From Candidatus Tariuqbacter arcticus (lineage in GTDB: Bacteria; Electryoneota; Tariuqbacteria; Tariuqbacterales; Tariuqbacteraceae): a stretch of 16,787 nt of DNA. Shown in pieces: positions 8,801 through 14,645 of this stretch. The notes beneath the pieces were generated by a model. The model was not told where the DNA came from and made no database searches. It saw only the letters and a list, made by a program, of their open reading frames with translations. The DNA is taken from contig JABMRZ010000555.1 of NCBI GenBank assembly GCA_013202315.1, positions 1-16,787 on the forward strand. Direction: 5' to 3'. A program made the position numbers and the translations under genes. The first letter of the stretch is position 1. Each line of letters opens with the position of its first letter.

Positions 8801-10965
8801 GCAAGTATTATTTGGACAAGGGTGACATAAGCAGAGCTAAAAGCTCATTCAAGCGGACGGTCGAAGTTCATAAGCGGCTTGTCGATAAAGGGGAGGCGGG
8901 TTTCCCCAGGTATGCTTCCTTCGCCAAGTCGAAATTATTGGAATGGGATTTAAGTGAATTTGTGTCCGTAGAATATATGCCGTTAAGCGCGGTGGAATCT
9001 CAACGCAGAAGGAAAGAATCGCTCAAGCAGAGTATGGAGGAGGGGTATGAAGAGTTAATTTCATTCCGTCAGAAAGAAGCGATTCAGGCGCTGTATAATG
9101 TCTGTCGTTTGGACGAGGAAATGGCGTGGGCGGAACTGAATCAGTCGATTCCCCCAGTGAGCGCCGATAAAGCTATGGAGCAGCGGGAGGAGATATTGGA
9201 TAAGTCGCTTCCTCTTTATATCGACGCCGCCGCAACTTATTATACGATTGGACGGGAGATTGCCGATTGGATAAAAGTTTTGAATGAACAGCAGTTGAAA
9301 ATTCCCCGGCGCATAGCCGAATTGGATTCCATACTTAACGCCGAGGGTTTCCTACCGCCCGATTTGCAGGTGGAGAAGGAGGCTAAGCAGGGTGATTTAA
9401 AGGAAGTTGAGGAGTCGCTGCTAATTGCGGAAACTTTGAAGGACAGTTGTACATATAAAATCGCTCAGATATATTATAATAACGCACGATATGTGGAGGA
9501 AGTTCTCGATGGTTACTACGCAATGCCGGATCAGGGTGAAAACCGTCGATGGAAGATGTATTACCGAGCCTCTGTATTGGGAAAGTTTGCGGCTCCCCGG
9601 GTGCAGAGTGTAGTCTCACTTTATCTACAAGCCTGTGTGACGGCTGATACCATTAACGCTCAAGCCATTTGGCAAGACAGCGCGGCATCTGCGGCGGGAG
9701 CGGTGCTCGATAAACTGGCGCAGGAGTATTATATTTTAATCGAAAGACCTATGAAACGGTATCGGGTAAATCTCACCGCATTTCGGCAGAGGGTTCGCGA
9801 AGGAGATATATCAGCGGTTACTATTATGAGCTCGCCTACGCTTTATCTTAGTTTTGCCGATGCTTTCATCGATTCAATGATGATGAACATGGGGGCAGTT
9901 TTAGAGTTAGCGCATAGAGATACGGCTGGCACCCGCTTTTCGGAGGGAATCGATTCGATATACACTGAAAGCGTATGGAATTATTTCCGGCAGTATACCG
10001 ATATTATTAATACGAACCAGGAATATTTCGATTCATATACAAGGAAATACGAACAGACCGGGGATGAACTTTATTTTGAGGGCATGGATTTATTCGAAAT
10101 TGTCATGGACTATACTAAGGAATACCAACTGGAATTGCTGGAACATGCAACTGAATATATTGAAAATTACGGCATCATTACCGAGACCGGTGATGGAGTA
10201 ATTCGCGAAATGGTCAAGCGGGATCCGGTCGGTTATGGATATCTGCTGGGATTATCGCTGGATAAAGGCGAATTGGTGGCGGGTAATAGTGAATGGCGGG
10301 TGGCGATGGAGGCGGACAGAGAATTCAGAGGGCTCGATTTCGATGATTCAGGCTGGGAATTCGCTAAAGTGATAGAATTGCCGGTTTTAGAGGAGGCCGT
10401 GGAGGATACAACGACTGCGATTGAAGTTGACACTGCAGTTGTAGTGGAGGATACTTCGATAACGGTTGAAATCGACACCACAGCTGCGGTGGAAGATTCT
10501 GCTGCTGCGGACAGCTTGTTTCAGTATGAGGAAGGGACGGTATCCGATACCGCTGAAGTATTGGGCGCGGTAGAGCCGGAAGAGGAGAGCCTGGATTTTT
10601 CAGCGCTTCTTGAGATGGGTGTGCAGGCGATTTCAGCCGATACGCCGGCTGAGAAGTTATATTTCCGCCATAAGTTCACGATAAAAGATATTCCTATTGC
10701 GGGGGTGGTGACCATTTCAGCGGACGATAAATTTTCTCTGTTTATAAACGGCAAGTTTGTGGGCAAGGGGAGTAATGATGAGATGGCTTGGCTCACGCCG
10801 GTGAATTACAGTGTTAAAGCATTTTTGGAGACCGGTGAAAATATCATCGCGGTGGAGGTGACTGATCCGGACCTTTCCGGCAACGGTTTATGGTTCAAGC
10901 TTCAATACAATGTTATGCCGGAGAATATTGACGATTTGCCAATCGTGCGAGTCACAGGGCGATGA
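5890..10965 (+). CDS. Giant exported TPR protein with C-terminal beta-sandwich-like domain (1691 aa)
   Basis: Starts with a signal peptide (hydrophobic core about residues 8-22, VQA|Q cleavage after Ala27, no lipobox). A good AAGGA ribosome-binding site lies 5 bases before the ATG. TPR-type repeats are visible from about 200 to 400 (FEEMLDRFPDSEYSDDALYSLAY; ALYRLGWAYYLKDEYEGAIKYF), near 440, and in several groups up to about 995 (AINAFSDFTRKFPNDPRN; YQIGKYYLDKGDISRAKSSF). Residues about 1000-1460 are mostly helical and charged. From about 1466 a beta-sandwich, galactose-binding-like domain seems to begin (NSEWRVAM; LDFDDSGWEFAKV). An acidic VEDT/EVDT-rich stretch at about 1498-1580 interrupts it, and it resumes with LYFRHKFTI, VTISADDKFSLFINGKFVGKG and ENIIAVEV. 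The likely role is a periplasmic or surface scaffold. I do not recognise a named family for the whole protein. Confidence 0.87.
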   Translation: MKDYILKAVFINILLLGTAFLAPSVQAQEPDTLDAAQELDSLVESEETVIEFTEEDLSFSDIIAAADTLLSSEGQLILEGKIIAIDLYEMRKLKPMLESKDDISLLNRYHDLEERFTGLLKKIELAVLTTYTVDEWKCLREDYELEREETMEYIEALTDSLVLTYAPMFTCSKGKRLLANVEDQDKLVEDFYYRLGVLYLEQAELHYERESFAWDDLVDSLSFFPDAEIPPEPVMDYSLATSRFEEMLDRFPDSEYSDDALYSLAYIMSRSSDDKVKLSGVALLEEFSQRYLYSPYYPEVEMRLGEYYFNHPDSKTDSTFGIVDAAIRHYTEVLNYPEEPQYSNALYRLGWAYYLKDEYEGAIKYFTRTIDETLEKMQRGTYSNLMEESIENLSQSFVTGTETTYAGIGSAVEFLRDDPMRLELFGDQMIRRIGDIYQNDMADFQNAIQAYDTLLMIFPNDPKAPEIQRQKIKCYESMEVVDRERVMEERYRLFEMFNHTSSWTHAQSDSQLAKKANLLAEKNLREIVDESIKLSSETNEQEDYEKAVKLSQTYVDYYPNTTETYRIHNNYAAMLTLYMNDYLSALQENINVTRKYLMGEYHEQCADDAVACAFKLMDMEKAGGVILPPKEEIEIELPPDVIARIPYLGDNPLLTSEVLYFYTVQNYLDLFPKGKHCDIYLLSAGVLYYRHERYADSRYYLERLKNDFKDSPKWEETCKIILEGYFISGDYASSEKLSKELRAQAGDLSPELKALAESRVGESIYKQGKSYEDRGEFVRAGSEYKRVAMESPRVDFADDALWESGRQFMNAAAKDSAALESGAVSTVWDSAIVSFDLLAVNYPNSEWSVKSLNNIAFIYQNNLDDKIKAASGFERLYDTYRDSANARRALINAGVNYTELDSFDAALRVNEKYLRAFGEDTDDDNVIRILYDNAELYLNKGNITRAINAFSDFTRKFPNDPRNVRAEYQIGKYYLDKGDISRAKSSFKRTVEVHKRLVDKGEAGFPRYASFAKSKLLEWDLSEFVSVEYMPLSAVESQRRRKESLKQSMEEGYEELISFRQKEAIQALYNVCRLDEEMAWAELNQSIPPVSADKAMEQREEILDKSLPLYIDAAATYYTIGREIADWIKVLNEQQLKIPRRIAELDSILNAEGFLPPDLQVEKEAKQGDLKEVEESLLIAETLKDSCTYKIAQIYYNNARYVEEVLDGYYAMPDQGENRRWKMYYRASVLGKFAAPRVQSVVSLYLQACVTADTINAQAIWQDSAASAAGAVLDKLAQEYYILIERPMKRYRVNLTAFRQRVREGDISAVTIMSSPTLYLSFADAFIDSMMMNMGAVLELAHRDTAGTRFSEGIDSIYTESVWNYFRQYTDIINTNQEYFDSYTRKYEQTGDELYFEGMDLFEIVMDYTKEYQLELLEHATEYIENYGIITETGDGVIREMVKRDPVGYGYLLGLSLDKGELVAGNSEWRVAMEADREFRGLDFDDSGWEFAKVIELPVLEEAVEDTTTAIEVDTAVVVEDTSITVEIDTTAAVEDSAAADSLFQYEEGTVSDTAEVLGAVEPEEESLDFSALLEMGVQAISADTPAEKLYFRHKFTIKDIPIAGVVTISADDKFSLFINGKFVGKGSNDEMAWLTPVNYSVKAFLETGENIIAVEVTDPDLSGNGLWFKLQYNVMPENIDDLPIVRVTGR

Positions 10966-11013
10966 TGAATCCATGGCGGGCGTTAGAGATATCCTCATTC
11001 TCTGATTAAAGGA

Positions 11014-11039
11014 TTTGGGGTTTAGGGTTTAGGGGTTAG
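11014..11039 (+). repeat. Telomere-like GGGTTTA repeat tract
   Basis: About three imperfect head-to-tail units of TTTAGGG/TTTGGGG lie in the gap after the giant TPR gene. The tract is too short and irregular to suggest a telomere. It is probably a local slippage product. Confidence 0.45.
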
Positions 11040-11127
11040 TAATCATTGCATCATAATTATGGTAATAACAAAATATTAGTCAATTTTCTGCAAGAAAGAA
11101 CACGAAAATTAGAATTTAGGTAATAAG

Positions 11128-11472
11128 ATGAAAAAGCTAAGCACATATTTATTGGCGATTTGGCTTATCATTTTTGGAGCTGGCATTGGGTTTGTTTATG
11201 CGCAGGATGTCAAATCGGATTCTTCAAAGGGGGAAGCTGAAGGAAAGCCGCAGGAGGTACTTAAGATTGAAGAGGTGACCATTATGATTCCCGCTATGCA
11301 GGTTTTCACCATTCCGAGGATGGAGGCTGAATTACCTCCGGTGGATTTTATCGGTATTTTCAAGTCTGGTATTTTGCAGCCTGATCCGGCGATTTTCTGT
11401 CTGCGGGAGGAGGATTTAAAGCCGGTGATAATTGACGATTATGAGAAAATCCTTGCAAAAAAGAGAAAATAG
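11128..11472 (+). CDS. Small exported protein of unknown function (114 aa)
   Basis: Residues 1-25 form a signal peptide (MKK start, hydrophobic core about 8-23, VYA|Q cleavage). The mature part is about 89 aa. It has a charged linker (SDSSKGEAEGKPQE), a hydrophobic middle rich in Ile, Met and Pro (EVTIMIPAMQVFTIPRMEAE), and a basic tail ending KKRK. One Cys is present (IFCLREED). I do not recognise a family. Context gives the only clue: it sits between the giant TPR gene and the ExbB/ExbD block, and its cleavage junction (A|Q) matches those of both TPR proteins, so a small periplasmic partner of that system is plausible. An AGGTAA element 6-11 bases before the ATG is a modest ribosome-binding site. 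Confidence 0.75.
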   Translation: MKKLSTYLLAIWLIIFGAGIGFVYAQDVKSDSSKGEAEGKPQEVLKIEEVTIMIPAMQVFTIPRMEAELPPVDFIGIFKSGILQPDPAIFCLREEDLKPVIIDDYEKILAKKRK

Positions 11473-11573
11473 TCATATATTAGTACAACGCTTAGCTGAA
11501 TCTTGAAGATAATCCCTTGGTCAATTGCGGTTTGGCGATTCAAGAGCAGTAAGATAAAAGCAATCAATCAATA

Positions 11574-11591
11574 ATAAAATAATTATTTTAT
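11574..11591. promoter_or_regulatory. 18-bp perfect AT palindrome before ExbB-like gene
   Basis: ATAAAATAATTATTTTAT is a perfect palindrome that ends directly against the AGGAG ribosome-binding site (11592-11596) of the ExbB-like gene. It could be an operator or could fold over the ribosome-binding site in RNA. AT-rich palindromes also occur by chance, so a role is not established. Confidence 0.35.
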
Positions 11592-11602
11592 AGGAGTAGT
11601 AT

Positions 11603-12232
11603 ATGCTCGCCCAATATTTCAAGAACTTCAGTCCTGACAATCCTTCTTCACCGTTTATGTATGGTTTGCTCATCTTATTGGTATTCATTCTTGCGATAGC
11701 AATTGAGCGTGGTTACTTCATATTAATTCGCTCGAATATCAATGCGCCTCGGTTTATGGCGGAGATCCGCCGTTTAGTCAACGCCGACGATTTTAAAAGG
11801 GCTCTTGCGCTTTGCAGGAGCGCCGGTCATAGAGCAATACCTCAGGTGTTCGTCAGAGCGTTAGAAGTAGCCGCTGAACGGGAGATAGTAGACTTCCGCG
11901 CGGTTCAGAATTCGGTAGATGAAGCCACATTAGAGATAATCCCCAAATTATCAAAGCGTACGAACTATCTGGCGATGCTGGCGAATGTATCGGTGCTTTT
12001 CGGCTTAATGGGGACTATTTATGGATTGATTTACTCATTCCAACATGTCGCGAATACTGAAGAATTGGGAAAGGGAATCGCAATTGCCATGAACACCACC
12101 TTCGGCGGCTTAATAAACGCCATTCCATCGATTCTTTTATATTCAATAATCAACACCAAGACCAATGCCATCATCGATGATATCGATGAGTATTCAGTGA
12201 AATTAATTCACTTACTTACCGAGAGAAAATAA
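11603..12232 (+). CDS. ExbB/TolQ/MotA-family proton channel subunit
   Basis: A 209-aa inner-membrane protein with the three-helix layout of ExbB/TolQ. TM1 is at about 18-37 (FMYGLLILLVFILAIAIERG), followed by a cytoplasmic helical region. TM2 is at about 122-147 with the signature LFGLMGTIYGLIYSF, and TM3 at about 165-186 with TTFGGLINAIPSILLYS. Thr138 and Thr165/166 occupy the positions of the polar channel-lining threonines of ExbB. GLINAIP replaces the more usual GLVAAIP. Five such subunits form the channel around an ExbD dimer in known homologs. It has a strong AGGAG ribosome-binding site 6 bases before the ATG. Its stop overlaps the next ATG by one base (TAATG), so translation of the first ExbD-like gene is coupled to it. 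By context it is the stator of a motor with two different ExbD-type partners. Confidence 0.93.
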   Translation: MLAQYFKNFSPDNPSSPFMYGLLILLVFILAIAIERGYFILIRSNINAPRFMAEIRRLVNADDFKRALALCRSAGHRAIPQVFVRALEVAAEREIVDFRAVQNSVDEATLEIIPKLSKRTNYLAMLANVSVLFGLMGTIYGLIYSFQHVANTEELGKGIAIAMNTTFGGLINAIPSILLYSIINTKTNAIIDDIDEYSVKLIHLLTERK

Positions 12233-12882
12233 TGGCTTATAAATTAAAGTCCGCCTTCAGGCCTTCCGAGCGTAAGCGGCGTGAGATAGGCGAGGTTGAG
12301 ATTAATCTGACGCCAATAATGAATTTGGTGGTAGTGCTTATTCCTTTGCTTCTCCAGGCGATTGTGTATATTGAATTGGGTCGGATTGATTATGAACCCC
12401 CCCCCTTGAGTGCAACTGAACAAGGACAGGGTGAATCCGAGGGCGGTCCATCTGAAGCACCTCAGGAACCCACTGCGCTCAATTTGGTGGTGAACATCGG
12501 TGATACCGCCATTCTGGTGAGTATATTCGGTGAAGTTGAAGGTGACAACTATTGGGTAATCGGACTCACCGAGCAGAATACACACGATTTTGTACAGCTT
12601 CAGGAGGTTTTGTATCAAATCAAGAATGATATGGTTGAGCCCACATTCCTGAGGACTGAAAAGGTTGTTGTAGATTCCACAACCGGTGTAACAATAGACA
12701 AGAAGATTTATCGACTTGAGGATGCTGATATTATTAGAATCGCCGCCAGCGCAAATCTGGACTATCAATCACTGGTGACTCTATTGGATATCACTCGCAG
12801 TGTTGTTGTTGACGATGTAGAGCATTGGTTATTCCCTCATCCGGTTTTGGGTTTAATGCAGCGAGTAACAGTTGCGCAGTAG
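12232..12882 (+). CDS. ExbD/TolR-like protein lacking the key Asp (Asn31)
   Basis: A 216-aa protein, longer than typical ExbD (about 140 aa), with the ExbD layout: a basic cytoplasmic N-terminus, one TM helix (about 26-46) and a periplasmic domain. The signature is INLTPIMNLVVVLIPLLLQ. The Pro of the LTP motif is kept, but the proton-carrying Asp (the D of the usual P[LM][IV]D) is Asn31, codon AAT at 12322-12324. In ExbD, TolR and MotB-type systems that Asp is essential for coupling to proton flow, so this subunit alone should not carry protons. After the TM is a Pro/Gly/Glu-rich linker encoded partly by a run of nine C (12397-12405). The periplasmic domain follows, with ALNLVVNIGDTAILVSIFGEV. 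It overlaps the ExbB-like gene by one base and precedes the Asp-bearing paralog. Confidence 0.88.
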   Translation: MAYKLKSAFRPSERKRREIGEVEINLTPIMNLVVVLIPLLLQAIVYIELGRIDYEPPPLSATEQGQGESEGGPSEAPQEPTALNLVVNIGDTAILVSIFGEVEGDNYWVIGLTEQNTHDFVQLQEVLYQIKNDMVEPTFLRTEKVVVDSTTGVTIDKKIYRLEDADIIRIAASANLDYQSLVTLLDITRSVVVDDVEHWLFPHPVLGLMQRVTVAQ

Positions 12883-12951
12883 TGATCTGGCAACTCCTCA
12901 GTTCACAGCTTAATTATAGATAAAAGATATAATTGAAAATGAGAGGATAAA

Positions 12952-13443
12952 ATGGCATTCACTCCTTCCAAAGCGAAGAAGAACCTACCCAAAAAGGCGG
13001 AAATGCCCAATCTCACCTCCATGATGGATTTGATGACAATCATTCTCTTGTTCCTTTTGAAATCGTTATCGGTATCGGGCGCGCTTTTACATCAGGCTCA
13101 AGGGATAGAACTCCCGTTATCGAAGATACATATGGCCCCGGAATTGCATTTATCATTCATCATTAATTCACATGGAGTTTTCAAGGATTTGGAGGGTCAG
13201 ACAGGAGATATGGTGGCGGACGCCGATGAATTGGCGAATGATGATTTGGTTATATTTGAACATTTAAAGAGTTACCTTGATTCGGAAAGGCAACTGGACA
13301 AAGAACTTGGGCGCAAACAGCGAGAGATTATCACCCTTCAAGGAGACAAGAATATACAATATCGGCATCTATTTAAATTCATTACGACTTGCGGTGAAGC
13401 GGGTTTCTCGACCATCCAATTCATAGTTGAGAAGGAGGGATAG
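12952..13443 (+). CDS. ExbD/TolR-like protein with conserved Asp26
   Basis: A 163-aa ExbD-type protein. It has a basic N-terminus (KAKKNLPKKAE), then a TM helix at about 24-45 with LTSMMDLMTIILLFLL. Asp26 (codon GAT at 13027-13029) matches the proton-carrying Asp of ExbD/TolR, but the Pro usually before it (LTP) is Ser23. The periplasmic domain has LHLSFIINSHGVF and ends with ITLQGDKNIQYRHLFKFITTCGEAGFSTIQFIV, which matches the usual C-terminal half of ExbD. A GAGAGGA ribosome-binding site lies 5 bases before the ATG. The gap to the previous ExbD-like gene is 69 bases and to the next gene 8 bases. The changes here are the mirror image of those in its upstream neighbour, which suggests the two make a heterodimer. 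Confidence 0.92.
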   Translation: MAFTPSKAKKNLPKKAEMPNLTSMMDLMTIILLFLLKSLSVSGALLHQAQGIELPLSKIHMAPELHLSFIINSHGVFKDLEGQTGDMVADADELANDDLVIFEHLKSYLDSERQLDKELGRKQREIITLQGDKNIQYRHLFKFITTCGEAGFSTIQFIVEKEG

Positions 13444-13451
13444 GAGGCATT

Positions 13452-14453
13452 ATGGCTACAGTTGCATACGCGCATTTCCCCAGGGAGTTAAATCGAAATA
13501 TCGCAAGGGAACTCGATCAGCGTTTTTGGATAGTCTTCTTTGTAGTTTTCGTTCTCTACACTGTGCTGATTCTCTATGTAAGATCCCTCCCTATTACTGA
13601 ACCCGATCCCAAGAAGGCTCTGGAATACCTCTATCCGACCACCATTATATTGACACCTGAAGAGGTTGCTGTGCCAGATATCAGCGTGCTGCAGGATAGT
13701 ATTGCGCTGGTAAAGGAGATAGCGGTTAAGGATTCGATAGAACAGGTAGTTATTGACAAACTCAGCGCGCGCGAAAGTGAAACTCCAGAGCAGAAACAGC
13801 AAAGAATAAACGCGTTGAAGAGTCAAAGCGCTCAAATGGGTCAGGATATCACTGAAAATGTCGCCCAGATGAGTATCTTTCAAGCTGCGAGAACATATAA
13901 GGGTCCCCAAACCGGCAGAGGTCCAGGTTCGGGGAGCGAGCGGAGTATTCCGGGAGTAACCGATGTGAAGGGTATCAGTGGTCAAGCGGGTCCAATAAGT
14001 CAGAGTAGTGGAAGCATCATCGGTGGCCTATATGACAAAGAAGCCGGTGAGATTATCTTCTCATCTGCCACCGGGGAGAGTGAGATGATTCAAACCGAAT
14101 TTGGGGGCCGTTTGCAGTTTGAAAAGGCTACGGTGGGAGAGGATGAAAGCGGGGGGGCGAGTTTGCGGACGCAGGAATCGATTTTTGCATTGGTTCAGGA
14201 GAAGATCGCATCCTTAAAACGTTGTTTCGAGAAACAAAAGAAACGGGATCCGCAATTGAACGGGAGGATTCGCATTTCCATGATTATTCTTGCTGACGGC
14301 AGTGTGGAACAGGTATCCATCCAGAGTCGATGGAGCAATCCAATTTACGGCGCAGAGGTGGATGAAGACATTCGCAAGCGTGTTAAAAGATGGCGTTTCG
14401 ATGCGATTGATGGAGGCGATGTTCCGGTGGAAATTCCCATAAGTTTCTTGTAA
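13452..14453 (+). CDS. TonB-like transmitter with AgmX/PglI-type C-terminal domain
   Basis: A 333-aa protein with a cytoplasmic N-terminus of about 24 residues, one TM helix (about 25-43, FWIVFFVVFVLYTVLILYV), a long periplasmic linker and a C-terminal domain (about 243-333). The linker has a coiled-coil-like, Gln-rich part (PEQKQQRINALKSQSAQ) and a Gly/Ser-rich part (TGRGPGSGSE). The tail has LKRCFEKQKKRDPQLNGRIRISMIILADGSVEQVSI and VKRWRFDAIDGGDVPVEIPISF. This is the pattern of the AgmX/PglI C-terminal domain found in myxobacterial and related proteins, distantly TonB-like. The first conserved Cys is present (Cys258), but the second usual Cys, near the VKRWRF helix, is replaced (EVDEDIRKR). 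The TM lacks the SHLS His motif of TonB. It has a perfect AGGAGG ribosome-binding site. The likely role is to carry motion from the ExbB/ExbD motor to the outer membrane or the TPR scaffold. Confidence 0.85.
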   Translation: MATVAYAHFPRELNRNIARELDQRFWIVFFVVFVLYTVLILYVRSLPITEPDPKKALEYLYPTTIILTPEEVAVPDISVLQDSIALVKEIAVKDSIEQVVIDKLSARESETPEQKQQRINALKSQSAQMGQDITENVAQMSIFQAARTYKGPQTGRGPGSGSERSIPGVTDVKGISGQAGPISQSSGSIIGGLYDKEAGEIIFSSATGESEMIQTEFGGRLQFEKATVGEDESGGASLRTQESIFALVQEKIASLKRCFEKQKKRDPQLNGRIRISMIILADGSVEQVSIQSRWSNPIYGAEVDEDIRKRVKRWRFDAIDGGDVPVEIPISFL

Positions 14454-14572
14454 GACATCTCAGGAGCAAAGACACCGATTCGTTTGAGGATTAAGTTAAG
14501 CGCATATTTTGAGGATAATCACAATCACGCAGAGGGAATTCCGTTTTTGGATTTTCAAATTGTAGAACAAAA

Positions 14573-14600
14573 TTGAGTGTATTACTAAAACAGTGATAAC
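14573..14600 (+). promoter_or_regulatory. Candidate aspS promoter overlapping terminator
   Basis: TTGAGT (14573-14578) and GATAAC (14595-14600) are separated by 16 bases, each a 4/6 match. The -10 box lies inside the left arm of the terminator at 14596-14628. A transcript started here would begin inside the hairpin and so escape it. The match is weak, and the position is the main argument for it. Confidence 0.3.
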
Positions 14601-14628
14601 CGTTATCTTTCAGGTAGCGGTTATTTTT
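14596..14628 (+). terminator. Intrinsic terminator of the motor gene block
   Basis: A 12-pair stem (14596-14607 with 14613-14624, two G-T wobbles) with a 5-base loop is followed by TTTTT at 14624-14628. This is the clearest intrinsic terminator in the window. It ends the transcript of the ExbB/ExbD/TonB-like block and lies 17 bases before the preferred aspS ATG. Confidence 0.72.
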
Positions 14629-14645
14629 ATGTGAGTGTCGCTGAT

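Noticed and set aside
10987..11003. Inverted repeat AGAGA/TCTCT after the giant TPR gene as a terminator
   Set aside because: Only about 5 bp of stem with a 9-base loop and no T-run.
11014..11039. True telomeric or replicon-end repeat
   Set aside because: Too short and irregular, and placed between genes on the same strand.
12244..12768. A 174-codon minus-strand frame opposite the first ExbD-like gene
   Set aside because: It lies wholly antisense to a gene with clear ExbD features, and its peptide has no recognisable domain.
13488..13985. A 165-codon minus-strand frame opposite the TonB-like gene
   Set aside because: Antisense shadow of the TM and linker region, with no domain or start signal.
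14454..14630. T-box riboswitch in the aspS leader
   Set aside because: No T-box conserved sequence or specifier stem can be seen; only the terminator hairpin is present.
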